Shown: positions 1-6,877, numbered from the stretch's first letter. The stretch: 13,414 nucleotides of DNA from Candidatus Saccharibacteria bacterium UBA1944 (GCA_002336935.1 DDEW01000010.1:1-13414); one strand, 5' to 3'. Numbers and translations: made by a program. The notes: generated from the sequence alone by a model not told the origin.

Positions 1-69
1 GGTAGACGCGAGGGACTTAAAATCCCTTGACCAAAAGTCGTGCGGGTTCGATTCCCGCCTTGCGCACCA
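1..69 (+). tRNA. tRNA-Leu (anticodon UAA), 5' end cut off by the window
   Basis: The visible part runs from the end of the D arm to an encoded CCA. The anticodon stem AGGGA/TCCCT (11-15/23-27) encloses the loop CTTAAAA, with anticodon TAA at 18-20. A long variable arm with a GAC/GTC stem (about 29-39) marks it as a class II tRNA. The T arm is GCGGG-TTCGATT-CCCGC (42-58), followed by the acceptor strand CTTGCGC, discriminator A and CCA at 67-69. Class II form plus UAA identify leucine, reading UUA/UUG codons. The first bases (acceptor 5' strand and most of the D arm) lie outside the window. Confidence 0.95.
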
Positions 70-108
70 ATAAAAAGTAGTAGAGCTTGTCTCTGCTGCT
101 TTTTATTG
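52..108 (+). repeat. Direct repeat copy 1: tRNA-Leu tail plus terminator
   Basis: This 57-bp segment, from the T loop of the tRNA through the terminator hairpin, recurs at 191-247 (offset 139 bp) with only two differences: 98 G to A and 99 C to T in the second copy. Both changes keep the hairpin paired (U-G to U-A and G-C to G-U). The copy here is part of the intact tRNA gene. Confidence 0.93.
70..107 (+). terminator. Rho-independent-type hairpin after tRNA-Leu
   Basis: A 17-bp stem (69-85 with 91-107, two G-U pairs) closes a CTTGT loop. The 3' arm ends in CTTTTTATT, giving a U-rich run inside the stem. It starts directly at the CCA end, so it should end the tRNA transcript and define the processing substrate. 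It is fully symmetric at the AT-rich base and might act in both directions. Confidence 0.8.
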
Positions 109-190
109 ATAGTGACAACGTCACGAAATCGGACCCGTCGCGGTTCGCTAAGGCCCGGCCATTCATGGGACGGCGCTTTATATGAACATC

Positions 191-247
191 TTCCCGCCTT
201 GCGCACCAATAAAAAGTAGTAGAGCTTGTCTCTGCTATTTTTTATTG
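191..247 (+). repeat. Direct repeat copy 2: orphan tRNA 3' tail plus hairpin
   Basis: This is the second copy of 52-108. It holds the last 18 nt of the tRNA (T-stem 3' strand, acceptor strand, CCA) without the rest of a tRNA, then a terminator-like hairpin (208-224 with 230-246, loop CTTGT). The sequence upstream of it (109-190) has no matching acceptor 5' strand or anticodon arm, so it is a tail only and not a second functional tRNA. It may be the footprint of an integration/excision event at the tRNA or of a local duplication. Confidence 0.9.
208..246 (+). terminator. Second copy of the tRNA terminator hairpin
   Basis: The 17-bp stem with a CTTGT loop has pairing preserved despite two substitutions relative to the first copy. 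The 3' arm ends in a longer T run (ATTTTTTATT). It lies just upstream of the promoter for the membrane protein gene at 292 and would insulate that gene from tRNA readthrough. Confidence 0.7.
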
Positions 248-256
248 GTGGTGCGC

Positions 257-291
257 TAGTCATTACCCCTTATGACTGTTATACTATAGGT
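257..291 (+). promoter_or_regulatory. Leaderless promoter of the membrane protein gene
   Basis: TATACT at 280-285 is followed by exactly six bases (ATAGGT) and then ATG at 292. A possible -35 element TAGTCA lies at 257-262 with a 17-bp spacer. No Shine-Dalgarno sequence is possible in a 6-nt gap, so transcription should start at or next to the A of ATG. Confidence 0.65.
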
Positions 292-1410
292 ATGGCAACT
301 CGACAAAAAAAACCTTCTGCATCGTCCGTTAAGAAGGCCAAAAAACCATCAAGCAAAAAGATACATAAAAAGGATTCTCACCCTGTAGGGGTCAAACAGC
401 GCCTCAGTGCCATTTATAGCAGCGCACATAGCCGCATCAATGGACTCTTACGACGCCGGCCCCACCGTAGTTTTCGCCTTACTCGTCGACGTGACTATAA
501 TCGTTCACTAAAACTTCCTGGGTACATTGCGTTTACCCTGTATGTTACAAAAGTTATTCGTGAGCATCGCTGGACATTTCGGCTTGTCATTGTTCTATAC
601 GCAGTTATTATTCTGCTGCTGGGTGGGTTGATAAATCAGGAAACATATCAGCAAATGTCTGATTTACTCCAAGAAGCGCGCGACGGTTTGTCGTCCCTTG
701 GTATTAATCGACTTGGTGAAGCGGGTTTATTGTTCGGTCTTGCAATCCTTGGTGGGCAGAGTGAAGGCGCTGCTAATCAAAAAATGACTTTTTATCTTAT
801 TCTGCTGCTTGTGTGGTTATGCACCGTTTGGCTTTTGCGTGAATATTTAGCTGGACGACGGCCGAGGTTTCGTGATGGCTTATATAACTCTGGCGCACCG
901 ATTATGTCGACGATTGCGGTACTTGCTATTGCTGTTATCCAGCTACTGCCCGCAGGGCTGTTCATGCTTGTTTACTCGGTGCTTGGCGATAGCGGGATGC
1001 TTGCGGGGGGCTTTGGCGGGATGCTCGTGGGGCTTCTTGCGGTGGCCGTAGCATGTCTCGTGCTTTATTGGTGGACGTCAACCATTATTGCGCTCGTCGT
1101 CGTAACACTGCCGGGTATGTACCCAATGAAAGCTATAGCTGCTGCCGGTGATATGGTTGTCGGGCGTCGACTGCGCATTCTTTTACGACTGTTGTGGGGT
1201 GCCCTCATGGTGCTTATTGGGTGGGTAGTCCTCATTATACCCGTGGTATTTTTGCAAACACTCCTTTCAGAAAAATGGCAGTTCCTCGCAGGCTTTCCGC
1301 TCGCGGCTATTGTTGCGGTCTTTATTGCTGCGGCATCGGTAGTTTGGTACGCCAGCTACGTTTACCTACTATATAGGAGAATAGTTGACGATGATGCAAA
1401 ACCAGCCTGA
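292..1410 (+). CDS. Polytopic membrane protein with a basic N-terminal tail
   Basis: The protein is 372 aa starting at ATG 292. An in-frame upstream TTG at 226 lies inside the tRNA terminator hairpin, and the -10 box at 280-285 rules it out. The first ~75 residues are very rich in Lys/Arg/Ser with no hydrophobic segment (a cytoplasmic, possibly nucleic-acid or lipid contacting tail). About six to seven hydrophobic segments follow, with glycine-rich stretches near the middle. The last residues are charged (DDDAKPA). The general layout resembles bacterial multi-pass proteins with a YciC or glycerophosphodiesterase-membrane-type fold, but no diagnostic motif is seen, so no function is assigned. 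It overlaps the start of ligA by 20 nt, so the two genes are probably cotranscribed and translationally coupled. Confidence 0.8.
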   Translation: MATRQKKPSASSVKKAKKPSSKKIHKKDSHPVGVKQRLSAIYSSAHSRINGLLRRRPHRSFRLTRRRDYNRSLKLPGYIAFTLYVTKVIREHRWTFRLVIVLYAVIILLLGGLINQETYQQMSDLLQEARDGLSSLGINRLGEAGLLFGLAILGGQSEGAANQKMTFYLILLLVWLCTVWLLREYLAGRRPRFRDGLYNSGAPIMSTIAVLAIAVIQLLPAGLFMLVYSVLGDSGMLAGGFGGMLVGLLAVAVACLVLYWWTSTIIALVVVTLPGMYPMKAIAAAGDMVVGRRLRILLRLLWGALMVLIGWVVLIIPVVFLQTLLSEKWQFLAGFPLAAIVAVFIAAASVVWYASYVYLLYRRIVDDDAKPA

Positions 1411-3409
1411 ACGGCGTATAGCAGAGCTTCGCCGTCTTATTAATCAGTATAGTTATGAATATCATGCGCTGGATGCTCCATCAGTTTCAGACGCAGTATA
1501 TGACGGTTTATTTGGTGAGTTAAAAACACTTGAAGCGCAGCACCCTCAGTTCATAACAATAGATAGCCCCACGCAGCGTGTGGGCAACAAGTTGCTCGAA
1601 GGCTTTACGAAGGTTCGACACAAAACACGAATGATCAGCCTGAATGATGTATTTGATGTAGCCGAAGTAGAGGCATGGGTAGCACGCATGGATAAACTGA
1701 TGCCAGGTACAACGCATGAGTTTTTTGCCGACATTAAAATGGATGGCTTAGCGTGCTCGCTTGTGTACGAAGATGGCATACTCGTGCAAGCGGTGACCCG
1801 CGGCGATAGCTTTGTAGGCGAAGATGTAACTTCAAATGTACGAACTATTGCCAACGTTCCGCTTTCGCTTCATAGCGCGCCAGGATATGAGTATTTTTTA
1901 CGTGGTCGCACGGAAGTGCGCGGCGAAGTCGTCATGCTCAAGCGCGACTTTGAAAGGCTGAATGAAGCGCAAAAAGCTGCAGGTAAACCTACTTTTGCTA
2001 ATCCACGCAATTTAGCGGCCGGGACGATTCGGCAGCTTGATCCAGCGCTCGTGGCAAGCCGACCCCTCCATTTTCGCGGCTACGATATACTGCGCGATGA
2101 CCCAGCGGAAGTGCCCACGAATAGCTTTGCATATCGTGCGCTTACTGCGCTAGGAATCGCGCGTAACGCGCAAGCGGCTACATTCACTTCAATTGATGAC
2201 GTAATGGCATTTGTTGCCCAGTGGGATACGGCCCGCGGCGACTTACCGTTCAACACCGATGGGCTCGTCATTAAGATTAATGATCGAGCGCTCTTTGAAC
2301 AGTTGGGTATCGTTGGTAAACAGCCAAGGGGAGCGGTTGCATACAAGTATGCCGCTGAGCAAGCTACAACAATTGTTGAAGATATTGTGATATCGATTGG
2401 ACGGACTGGCGCAGCTACTCCCGTAGCAGTTTTTAATCCCGTGCAAGTTGCAGGCACAACGGTTCAACATGCTAGCCTGCATAATGCTGATGAGATTGCT
2501 CGGCTTGACGTACGAAGAGGCGACACGGTAGTCATTTTTAAAGCAGGTGATATTATTCCACAGGTTGAAAGTGTTATTACCGAGCTTCGTCCAAAAGATT
2601 CACAGCCGATTGATTATGAGGCTGAATTAGCACGCCAATACCCCGAGCTCGAATTCATTCGTCCAGAAGGCGAAGTTGTTTACCGAGTTAAAGGGCTCAC
2701 AGGCCCGCTTATTTTGAAACGATCGTTGCAGCATTTTGCTAGCAAAGGCGCACTCGATATCGACACGCTTGGCGAAAAAAACGTCGAAGCACTGGTTGAC
2801 GCGGGGCTTGTAAGTGACATTGCAGATATCTATAACGTCACGAAAGAACAGCTATTAACACTTGAGCGGTTTGCTGATATCTCGGCGACTAAACTCGTAG
2901 AAGCGATTGCTCATAAAAAGCATCCTGAATTGGAGCGGTTTGTGTATGGCCTCGGTGTTCGGCATGTTGGTATACAGACGGCAATTGATGTTGTTGAGCG
3001 ATTTGAATCACTAGATGCTTTGCGCCATGCAACCATTGATGAGTTGGCGAGCGTGACGGGTGTAGGGGGTATTGTTGCAGAATCAATTGCGGCATGGTTT
3101 GCCGATGATGACAATTTGAGTTTGCTTGACAAGTTTTCTGCACTTGGTGTACGGCCAGTGTACCAACAAAAGTCCGGTGGGCTAGCGGGGAGTAGTTTTG
3201 TAGTTACAGGCACGCTCGAGGCAATGGGGCGCGATGAAGCGGCAGAAAAAATTCGTAGCCGCGGGGGCACATTCCAGTCAGCCGTCGGCAAGGATACAAC
3301 CTACTTGGTTGCTGGTGGCAAAGTAGGAGCAAGTAAGCTAGCCAAAGCCCAGCGCTACGGTACAAAAATTATTGACGAGAAAGCTTTTCTTGCACTGTTA
3401 GCTGAATAG
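1391..3409 (+). CDS. ligA: NAD+-dependent DNA ligase LigA
   Basis: LigA seals DNA nicks in replication and repair using NAD+, releasing NMN and AMP. The N-terminal Ia domain shows YSYEYHALDAPSVSDAVYDG (NAD+ binding). The adenylation motif KMDGLA has its lysine at residue 116. An OB fold follows (region GDIIPQVESV), then helix-hairpin-helix repeats and a C-terminal BRCT domain (about 595-672, GSSFVVTGTL). Length 672 aa is normal for the family. Oddity: the Cys4 zinc finger expected at about residues 417-442 is present as an aligned stretch but has no cysteines; the whole protein has a single Cys, next to the adenylation motif. The start at ATG 1391 is chosen for the GGAG at 1376-1379; ATG 1394 and TTG 1385 are alternatives. 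It overlaps the upstream membrane gene and ends flush against the convergent gene at 3410. Confidence 0.97.
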   Translation: MMQNQPERRIAELRRLINQYSYEYHALDAPSVSDAVYDGLFGELKTLEAQHPQFITIDSPTQRVGNKLLEGFTKVRHKTRMISLNDVFDVAEVEAWVARMDKLMPGTTHEFFADIKMDGLACSLVYEDGILVQAVTRGDSFVGEDVTSNVRTIANVPLSLHSAPGYEYFLRGRTEVRGEVVMLKRDFERLNEAQKAAGKPTFANPRNLAAGTIRQLDPALVASRPLHFRGYDILRDDPAEVPTNSFAYRALTALGIARNAQAATFTSIDDVMAFVAQWDTARGDLPFNTDGLVIKINDRALFEQLGIVGKQPRGAVAYKYAAEQATTIVEDIVISIGRTGAATPVAVFNPVQVAGTTVQHASLHNADEIARLDVRRGDTVVIFKAGDIIPQVESVITELRPKDSQPIDYEAELARQYPELEFIRPEGEVVYRVKGLTGPLILKRSLQHFASKGALDIDTLGEKNVEALVDAGLVSDIADIYNVTKEQLLTLERFADISATKLVEAIAHKKHPELERFVYGLGVRHVGIQTAIDVVERFESLDALRHATIDELASVTGVGGIVAESIAAWFADDDNLSLLDKFSALGVRPVYQQKSGGLAGSSFVVTGTLEAMGRDEAAEKIRSRGGTFQSAVGKDTTYLVAGGKVGASKLAKAQRYGTKIIDEKAFLALLAE

Positions 3410-3733
3410 CTAGCCCATGGAACCATTAATTTGGCTCAGTGCATAGGCTACTTCATCAGCGCGGGGGATCGTTTGTGACCATTGTTGAGGTATCGTATCG
3501 TCGTCCATCAAAATGAGCACACAAGGGAAGTTGGTGAGTCCATAAAATTCCTTCACGCTAGCACCATCACCACGCGAAGGATCCAGGTAAACAACCTGCG
3601 TTTCGTCTGGTGTTAGCGAGTCAACTTCTTCGCCAAATGCTATAAGTTGACGCTCGGTGGTGATGGTGCCATCACCAAGCACATAGATTGCTGGTCCTTC
3701 TCGATCGGGGATATTGGTAAATTCTAATGCCAT
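3410..3733 (-). CDS. Small thioredoxin-fold-like protein without CxxC
   Basis: The protein is 107 aa. The C-terminal half (residues 45-103) looks like the second half of a thioredoxin fold: a beta strand (QVVYLD), a helix, then YGLTNFPCVLIL where the FP would sit at the cis-proline position, a beta turn (MDDDT) and a final amphipathic helix (ADEVAYALSQI). There is no CxxC redox motif; the only cysteine (C71) follows the proline. It is therefore unlikely to be a classical disulfide reductase, and its role is unknown. The start is ATG 3733 because a -10 box TATACT sits six bases upstream; longer in-frame starts would lie upstream of the transcript start. The stop codon abuts that of ligA, with no terminator between them. 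Confidence 0.75.
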   Translation of the reverse strand: MALEFTNIPDREGPAIYVLGDGTITTERQLIAFGEEVDSLTPDETQVVYLDPSRGDGASVKEFYGLTNFPCVLILMDDDTIPQQWSQTIPRADEVAYALSQINGSMG

Positions 3734-3745
3734 AATTTTAGTATA
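3734..3745 (-). promoter_or_regulatory. Leaderless promoter of the thioredoxin-like gene
   Basis: On the minus strand TATACT (3745-3740) is followed by six bases (AAAATT) and ATG at 3733. No convincing -35 element is seen at 16-18 bp. It is back to back with the promoter of the gene at 3785; the two start codons are only 51 bp apart. Confidence 0.6.
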
Positions 3746-3772
3746 GCGCATGTGGCCGAGCAAATAATTGCG

Positions 3773-3784
3773 TATACTATAGAT
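3773..3784 (+). promoter_or_regulatory. Leaderless promoter of the ITPase-family gene
   Basis: TATACT (3773-3778) is followed by six bases (ATAGAT) and ATG at 3785. The 12-base string TATACTATAGRT is almost identical to that before the gene at 292. No good -35 element is seen. Confidence 0.62.
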
Positions 3785-4345
3785 ATGGAAAAACTACCGA
3801 CATTCATTACGGGTAACCAATCAAAAGCAGACTATTTATCGCGACAACTTGGTGTTCAGCTTGCTCATCAAAAAATAGACCTTGACGAGCTGCAGTCGAC
3901 TGATTTACATGTGATTGTAGAACATAAATTACGCCAGGCTTATCATCTTATGAAGCGTCCAGTGTTGGTAGAGGACGTCGGCTTGAGCTTTAATGCACTT
4001 GGCGATTTGCCCGGGCCTTACATAAAATGGTTTGTTGAACATGCAGGCGATGAGGCCTGTTGCCGTATGTTGGATGGGTTTGAGGATCGTTCGGCAGTGA
4101 TTCGTTGTACGTTCGGGTATTTTGATGGCGAACGCATGGAATTCTTTGACAGTGCGCTACCCGGTACAATAAGTACGACACCAAAAGGTGATAACGGGTT
4201 TGGCTTTGATCGGTTTTTTATTAATGAGGGGTACGATATTACTCGCGCGGAAATGTCACAGGAAGAAAACGAGCGTACCTATGCCGAGCAAATGAAACCA
4301 TTCGCAAAAGTACGAGCATTTATCGATACACTCATTCAAGATTAG
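3785..4345 (+). CDS. ITPase/HAM1-family non-canonical purine NTP pyrophosphatase
   Basis: Enzymes of this family hydrolyse ITP, XTP and their deoxy forms to monophosphates, keeping deaminated purines out of nucleic acids. The 186-aa product has the N-terminal phosphate-binding motif (FITGNQSK, residues 7-14), the acidic motif VEDVGLSF (62-69) and GDNGFGFDRFFI (135-146), all typical of the family; length is normal. The segment LPGPYIKWF (75-83) looks more like the eukaryotic/archaeal ITPA version than the usual bacterial RdgB form (from memory of the family). The start at ATG 3785 is set by the -10 box just upstream. Its last bases overlap those of the convergent Nudix gene by four nucleotides (TTAG shared by both stops), with no terminator visible. 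Confidence 0.9.
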   Translation: MEKLPTFITGNQSKADYLSRQLGVQLAHQKIDLDELQSTDLHVIVEHKLRQAYHLMKRPVLVEDVGLSFNALGDLPGPYIKWFVEHAGDEACCRMLDGFEDRSAVIRCTFGYFDGERMEFFDSALPGTISTTPKGDNGFGFDRFFINEGYDITRAEMSQEENERTYAEQMKPFAKVRAFIDTLIQD

Positions 4346-4881
4346 CACTCACTGAGCGCCTGGCGGCCGGCGATAATGAGCTGATGGTGTGAGCCATGAA
4401 GCAACTGTGGGTTCAGGTTTGCCACATCATGCCACCCAGCTGAACCTTTGCAAGCATCGTCCCCAGCAACAGTATGGCTCGCTAGGGCGATACGCCCCAC
4501 AAATGCTGTGGTGTGCGGCCATGCAAGCAGGGTCTCGCGATGATCGCGTACGGGACCATCGTAAAACTGCGTGAGTTGCTCGGGCTCAAGAGCAAGGTTT
4601 ATCTCTTCCATTGTTTCGCGCAGTGCGACAGCAATGGGAGCTTCCCAGCCGTTATCGGTGTAGTCAACAAACCCACCGGGTAGTGCTAACAGCCCATTAT
4701 CTTGGCGGCGAATCAGCTGGACAACATCGTTGCTTTCTTCGGCAAATAGCACCACGTCTACGGTTTTGTTAGGTCCCCAGTGCCAGAACTGGCCTTTGTT
4801 GAGTCGCAATCCGCGCTCACCAAGCACACGCCGGAATTCTGGATGGATAATGCGCTCCGTTCGTGAGTGCAACCGCTCCAT
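4342..4881 (-). CDS. Nudix hydrolase, probably ADP-ribose or NAD-related pyrophosphatase
   Basis: Nudix enzymes cleave X-linked nucleoside diphosphates. Residues 69-97 carry the Nudix box: GG, E80, then seven residues, R88-E89 and E92-E93, so the catalytic glutamates are intact. The stretch between the box glycine and the first glutamate is nine residues instead of five (a 4-residue insertion), and the usual glycine after EE is Asn. Length is 179 aa. The start at ATG 4881 overlaps the pncB stop (TAATG) and has AGGAG eight bases upstream; the GTG at 4890 would collide with that Shine-Dalgarno. It is the last gene of the pncA-pncB operon, so ADP-ribose, NADH or a related dinucleotide is the likely substrate. 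This is inference from context and the general ADP-ribose pyrophosphatase look of the box. Confidence 0.88.
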   Translation of the reverse strand: MERLHSRTERIIHPEFRRVLGERGLRLNKGQFWHWGPNKTVDVVLFAEESNDVVQLIRRQDNGLLALPGGFVDYTDNGWEAPIAVALRETMEEINLALEPEQLTQFYDGPVRDHRETLLAWPHTTAFVGRIALASHTVAGDDACKGSAGWHDVANLNPQLLHGSHHQLIIAGRQALSEC

Positions 4882-6155
4882 TAGGCGCACTCCTGCAGCT
4901 CGGGTGAGTGTGCAGCTGGTGTTGCCATGCGTTGGCGAGCAAGGCGTAGGTAGCGGTCTACATCGTCGCTTTCGCCCATGTGCTTACCACTGTCGTCACT
5001 TAATTTAACGGTGCCTCTACCATTGACTGTTACGGCCTTTGCCACTGCATTCCAGCTTGGAATATCATTGCCATTGCCGTCGCCCATGTTGTTGACAGAA
5101 TGGCCACCAATGCCGAATTTTGCACCAATTCTTCCTGCCTGGCGAAAATCTTTGTCCAGGGCGAGCGCTTTGTCGATGCTAAGGCTGTTACTGAAGAAGA
5201 GTGTTTTAGTGCGTGGGTCAATACCGGCCTTTTCTAGCGCGGCAATTACTTTGGCGCCAACCTCTCGTTCATCACCAGAATCAATGCGGTAGCTTGCTAC
5301 TCGCTCCAGTTGTTCTTGTGTCATATCATGCAGCGTGACGTCGCTGGTAAAGGTATCGATGAGTGCAACTGGCATATCAGGGTAGCGCTCTAGCCAGTCG
5401 GCGATAACCTGGTTTTGGCCATCAAGGGGGTTTCCACCACGCGATTCTTCAAGTGCGGCATAGGTCATGCTTAGTTCATGCGCATTAGTTCCAATGGCGG
5501 CTATACCATACTTGCGCGCTAGGTGAGGGTTTGAGGTGCCCAGAAAGTGCTCAGGGCATTCATTTTTAAACCGTTCAACTGCATGATCTTGCCAGTCGCT
5601 GCTATAGCGACGGCGGGTACCAAATTCAGCAAAAGAGAATTCGGGTGTCGCATTGACTTTAGCAATAAAATCATCAAGCCGACGGTCACCGTCTGCCCAC
5701 ACAGCTGCAGGGTCGATGCCATTTGCAGCCAAGTAGCGTGGGTACCACAGTTCACTCAGCTGGCTTAGCATGGGTATCTCCCATAGCGACGATTCATTCC
5801 AGGGTGCAGTGACTTCAGCGGCAATGTCGTTGTGTTGCTCGTCCATATATACATGGATTGCGGGAAGGCGAAAGCTTGCCAGGTAGCCTAGGTATGAATC
5901 GCGGTAGCGTTGCTTGCCGAGCGCGTCAGTTTGATCACGCAACCAGTCGAGCTCTTCGGGAGTAAACTGCAAATCGAGCAGGCTATCATAGTGAGCTTGT
6001 AGTTCTTCCACGCTCACATAGTCGGCAATGCGCATGCGGTCTGGTCGGCGGTTATGCATGCGGAACGTGACTTCGGCATCAGCATTTTTTTGGTGAATCA
6101 AATCGCCCATAGGGAACTTATATTGATCTTGTAGGTTTAATAGCGATTCCTTCAT
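4881..6155 (-). CDS. pncB: Nicotinate phosphoribosyltransferase PncB
   Basis: It converts nicotinate and PRPP to nicotinate mononucleotide (NaMN), usually with ATP hydrolysis, in the cytoplasm. Visible family motifs are SLLNLQDQYKFPMG (4-17), the FAEFGTRRR segment (176-183), GTSNPHLARKYG...GTNAHE (206-227, with H226 at the phosphorylated-histidine position), IDTFTSD (266-272) and YRIDSGD (289-295). The 424 aa length fits the family. The start at ATG 6155 is chosen because GGAG lies seven bases upstream and the pncA stop is one base away (TAG-C-ATG); a longer reading would run 65 nt into pncA. It is translationally coupled to pncA and overlaps the Nudix gene by one base. The usual PRPP-loop GxGT appears as GIGGH, a small deviation. 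Confidence 0.95.
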   Translation of the reverse strand: MKESLLNLQDQYKFPMGDLIHQKNADAEVTFRMHNRRPDRMRIADYVSVEELQAHYDSLLDLQFTPEELDWLRDQTDALGKQRYRDSYLGYLASFRLPAIHVYMDEQHNDIAAEVTAPWNESSLWEIPMLSQLSELWYPRYLAANGIDPAAVWADGDRRLDDFIAKVNATPEFSFAEFGTRRRYSSDWQDHAVERFKNECPEHFLGTSNPHLARKYGIAAIGTNAHELSMTYAALEESRGGNPLDGQNQVIADWLERYPDMPVALIDTFTSDVTLHDMTQEQLERVASYRIDSGDEREVGAKVIAALEKAGIDPRTKTLFFSNSLSIDKALALDKDFRQAGRIGAKFGIGGHSVNNMGDGNGNDIPSWNAVAKAVTVNGRGTVKLSDDSGKHMGESDDVDRYLRLARQRMATPAAHSPELQECA

Positions 6156-6156
6156 G

Positions 6157-6795
6157 CTATTGCTCCAGTCGGCGTGCATCGATACGGGTGAACGCTTCTT
6201 TGAGGGAAATGGTTTTGACACCCGCTTCGGCCATCTTGTTGATCGCAGCTATGTCGTCGCCGGGCTGTAGGTTTACGCCGCGCATTGCTTCGCGAATAGC
6301 GTACACCTCCACATTACGGCGGTTCTCGAATGCTCTACGTACGTCAATGGCAGTTGCTTGTACGCAGTAGTCGGTGGCAAGGCCGCCAACAAACACGGCA
6401 ACATCCTCCCATCCTTGGGGCTCAATCATTGCTTCAAGGGTGACACCATTTTTTGCTTTGCCCTCCATGCCGGAGTATCCATCGGTTGTGCCTGTACCTT
6501 TGCTAATGATAGTATCGGTTGGCCGTATGTCCAGGTCAGCGTGGAAGGCTGCTCCTTCGGTATTGCGCACGCAGTGCATAGGCCAAGCATCAAAGTGCGG
6601 AGTTTGCGCCGGATGCCAGTCGCGCGTGAAGGCTACACGCCCTAGGTGGGTGGCACGTACTCGCTCGGCAAGCTTGTTAATAGGGGATACCACCTGTTCG
6701 CCCTCGGGTACCGCCAAACTTCCACTGATGAAGTCGTTTTGCACGTCAACGGCGATCAGTACGTTGCGCTTTGGGATTGAATCGTATAGTTCCAT
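6157..6795 (-). CDS. pncA: Nicotinamidase PncA
   Basis: It hydrolyses nicotinamide to nicotinate and ammonia, the first step of deamidating NAD salvage. The cysteine-hydrolase triad is visible: D17 in AVDVQND, K99 in ISKG and C144 in GLATDYCV. Metal ligands fit D59, H61 (RDWHP) and H67. WPMHC (71-75) and the cis-peptide region before C144 are also typical. Length 212 aa is normal. The start is ATG 6795, preceded by a strong AAAGGAGA Shine-Dalgarno about six bases upstream, unlike the leaderless genes nearby. It is the first gene of pncA-pncB-Nudix and is preceded by a sigma70-type promoter with two NrtR-type operator candidates. Confidence 0.97.
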   Translation of the reverse strand: MELYDSIPKRNVLIAVDVQNDFISGSLAVPEGEQVVSPINKLAERVRATHLGRVAFTRDWHPAQTPHFDAWPMHCVRNTEGAAFHADLDIRPTDTIISKGTGTTDGYSGMEGKAKNGVTLEAMIEPQGWEDVAVFVGGLATDYCVQATAIDVRRAFENRRNVEVYAIREAMRGVNLQPGDDIAAINKMAEAGVKTISLKEAFTRIDARRLEQ

Positions 6796-6810
6796 AGTCT
6801 TCTCCTTTAC

Positions 6811-6831
6811 TTATTGTTAGTTATACACTAA
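6811..6831. promoter_or_regulatory. Candidate NrtR operator, pncA proximal site
   Basis: The 21-bp inverted repeat TTATTGTT-N5-TACACTAA lies downstream of the pncA -10 box, between the transcription start and the Shine-Dalgarno. It contains an even tighter palindrome, GTTAGT-N5-ACTAAC (6816-6832). It shares the form TTAnTGTn-N5-nACACTAA with five other sites in the window. Confidence 0.7.
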
Positions 6832-6842
6832 CTAATATTTAC

Positions 6843-6871
6843 ACTTTACCTTACACTTAGTGTCATGTCAA
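6843..6871 (-). promoter_or_regulatory. pncA promoter
   Basis: On the minus strand there is a perfect -35 TTGACA (6871-6866), a 17-bp spacer and -10 TAAAGT (6848-6843). This leaves a leader of about 40 nt before ATG 6795. The operators at 6857-6877 and 6811-6831 flank or cover it, consistent with repression. Confidence 0.7.
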
Positions 6872-6877
6872 CACTTT
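6857..6877. promoter_or_regulatory. Candidate NrtR operator, pncA distal site over the -35
   Basis: TTAGTGTC-N5-AACACTTT covers the -35 hexamer of pncA. Its start is 9 bp from the hexamer edge, the same register as the site at 8606-8626 relative to the pnuC -35. An additional direct repeat of TTACACTT (6839-6846 and 6851-6858) lies across the -10 region. Confidence 0.6.

Noticed and set aside
109..190. A second tRNA or a mobile element between the tail repeats
   Set aside because: No acceptor 5' strand or anticodon arm is found, and 82 bp cannot hold an integrase or transposase; at most it is a scar.
226..291. N-terminal extension of the first membrane protein from TTG 226
   Set aside because: It would start inside the tRNA terminator hairpin and upstream of the -10 box at 280-285; ATG 292 is supported by the leaderless pattern.
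1520..1854. Open frames on the minus strand inside ligA
   Set aside because: They lie wholly within a confidently identified gene and their translations show no domain pattern.
6156..6221. Longer PncB reading from 6221
   Set aside because: It would overlap pncA by 65 nt, whereas ATG 6155 has GGAG at a good distance and follows the pncA stop by one base; the family's conserved N terminus begins right after it.
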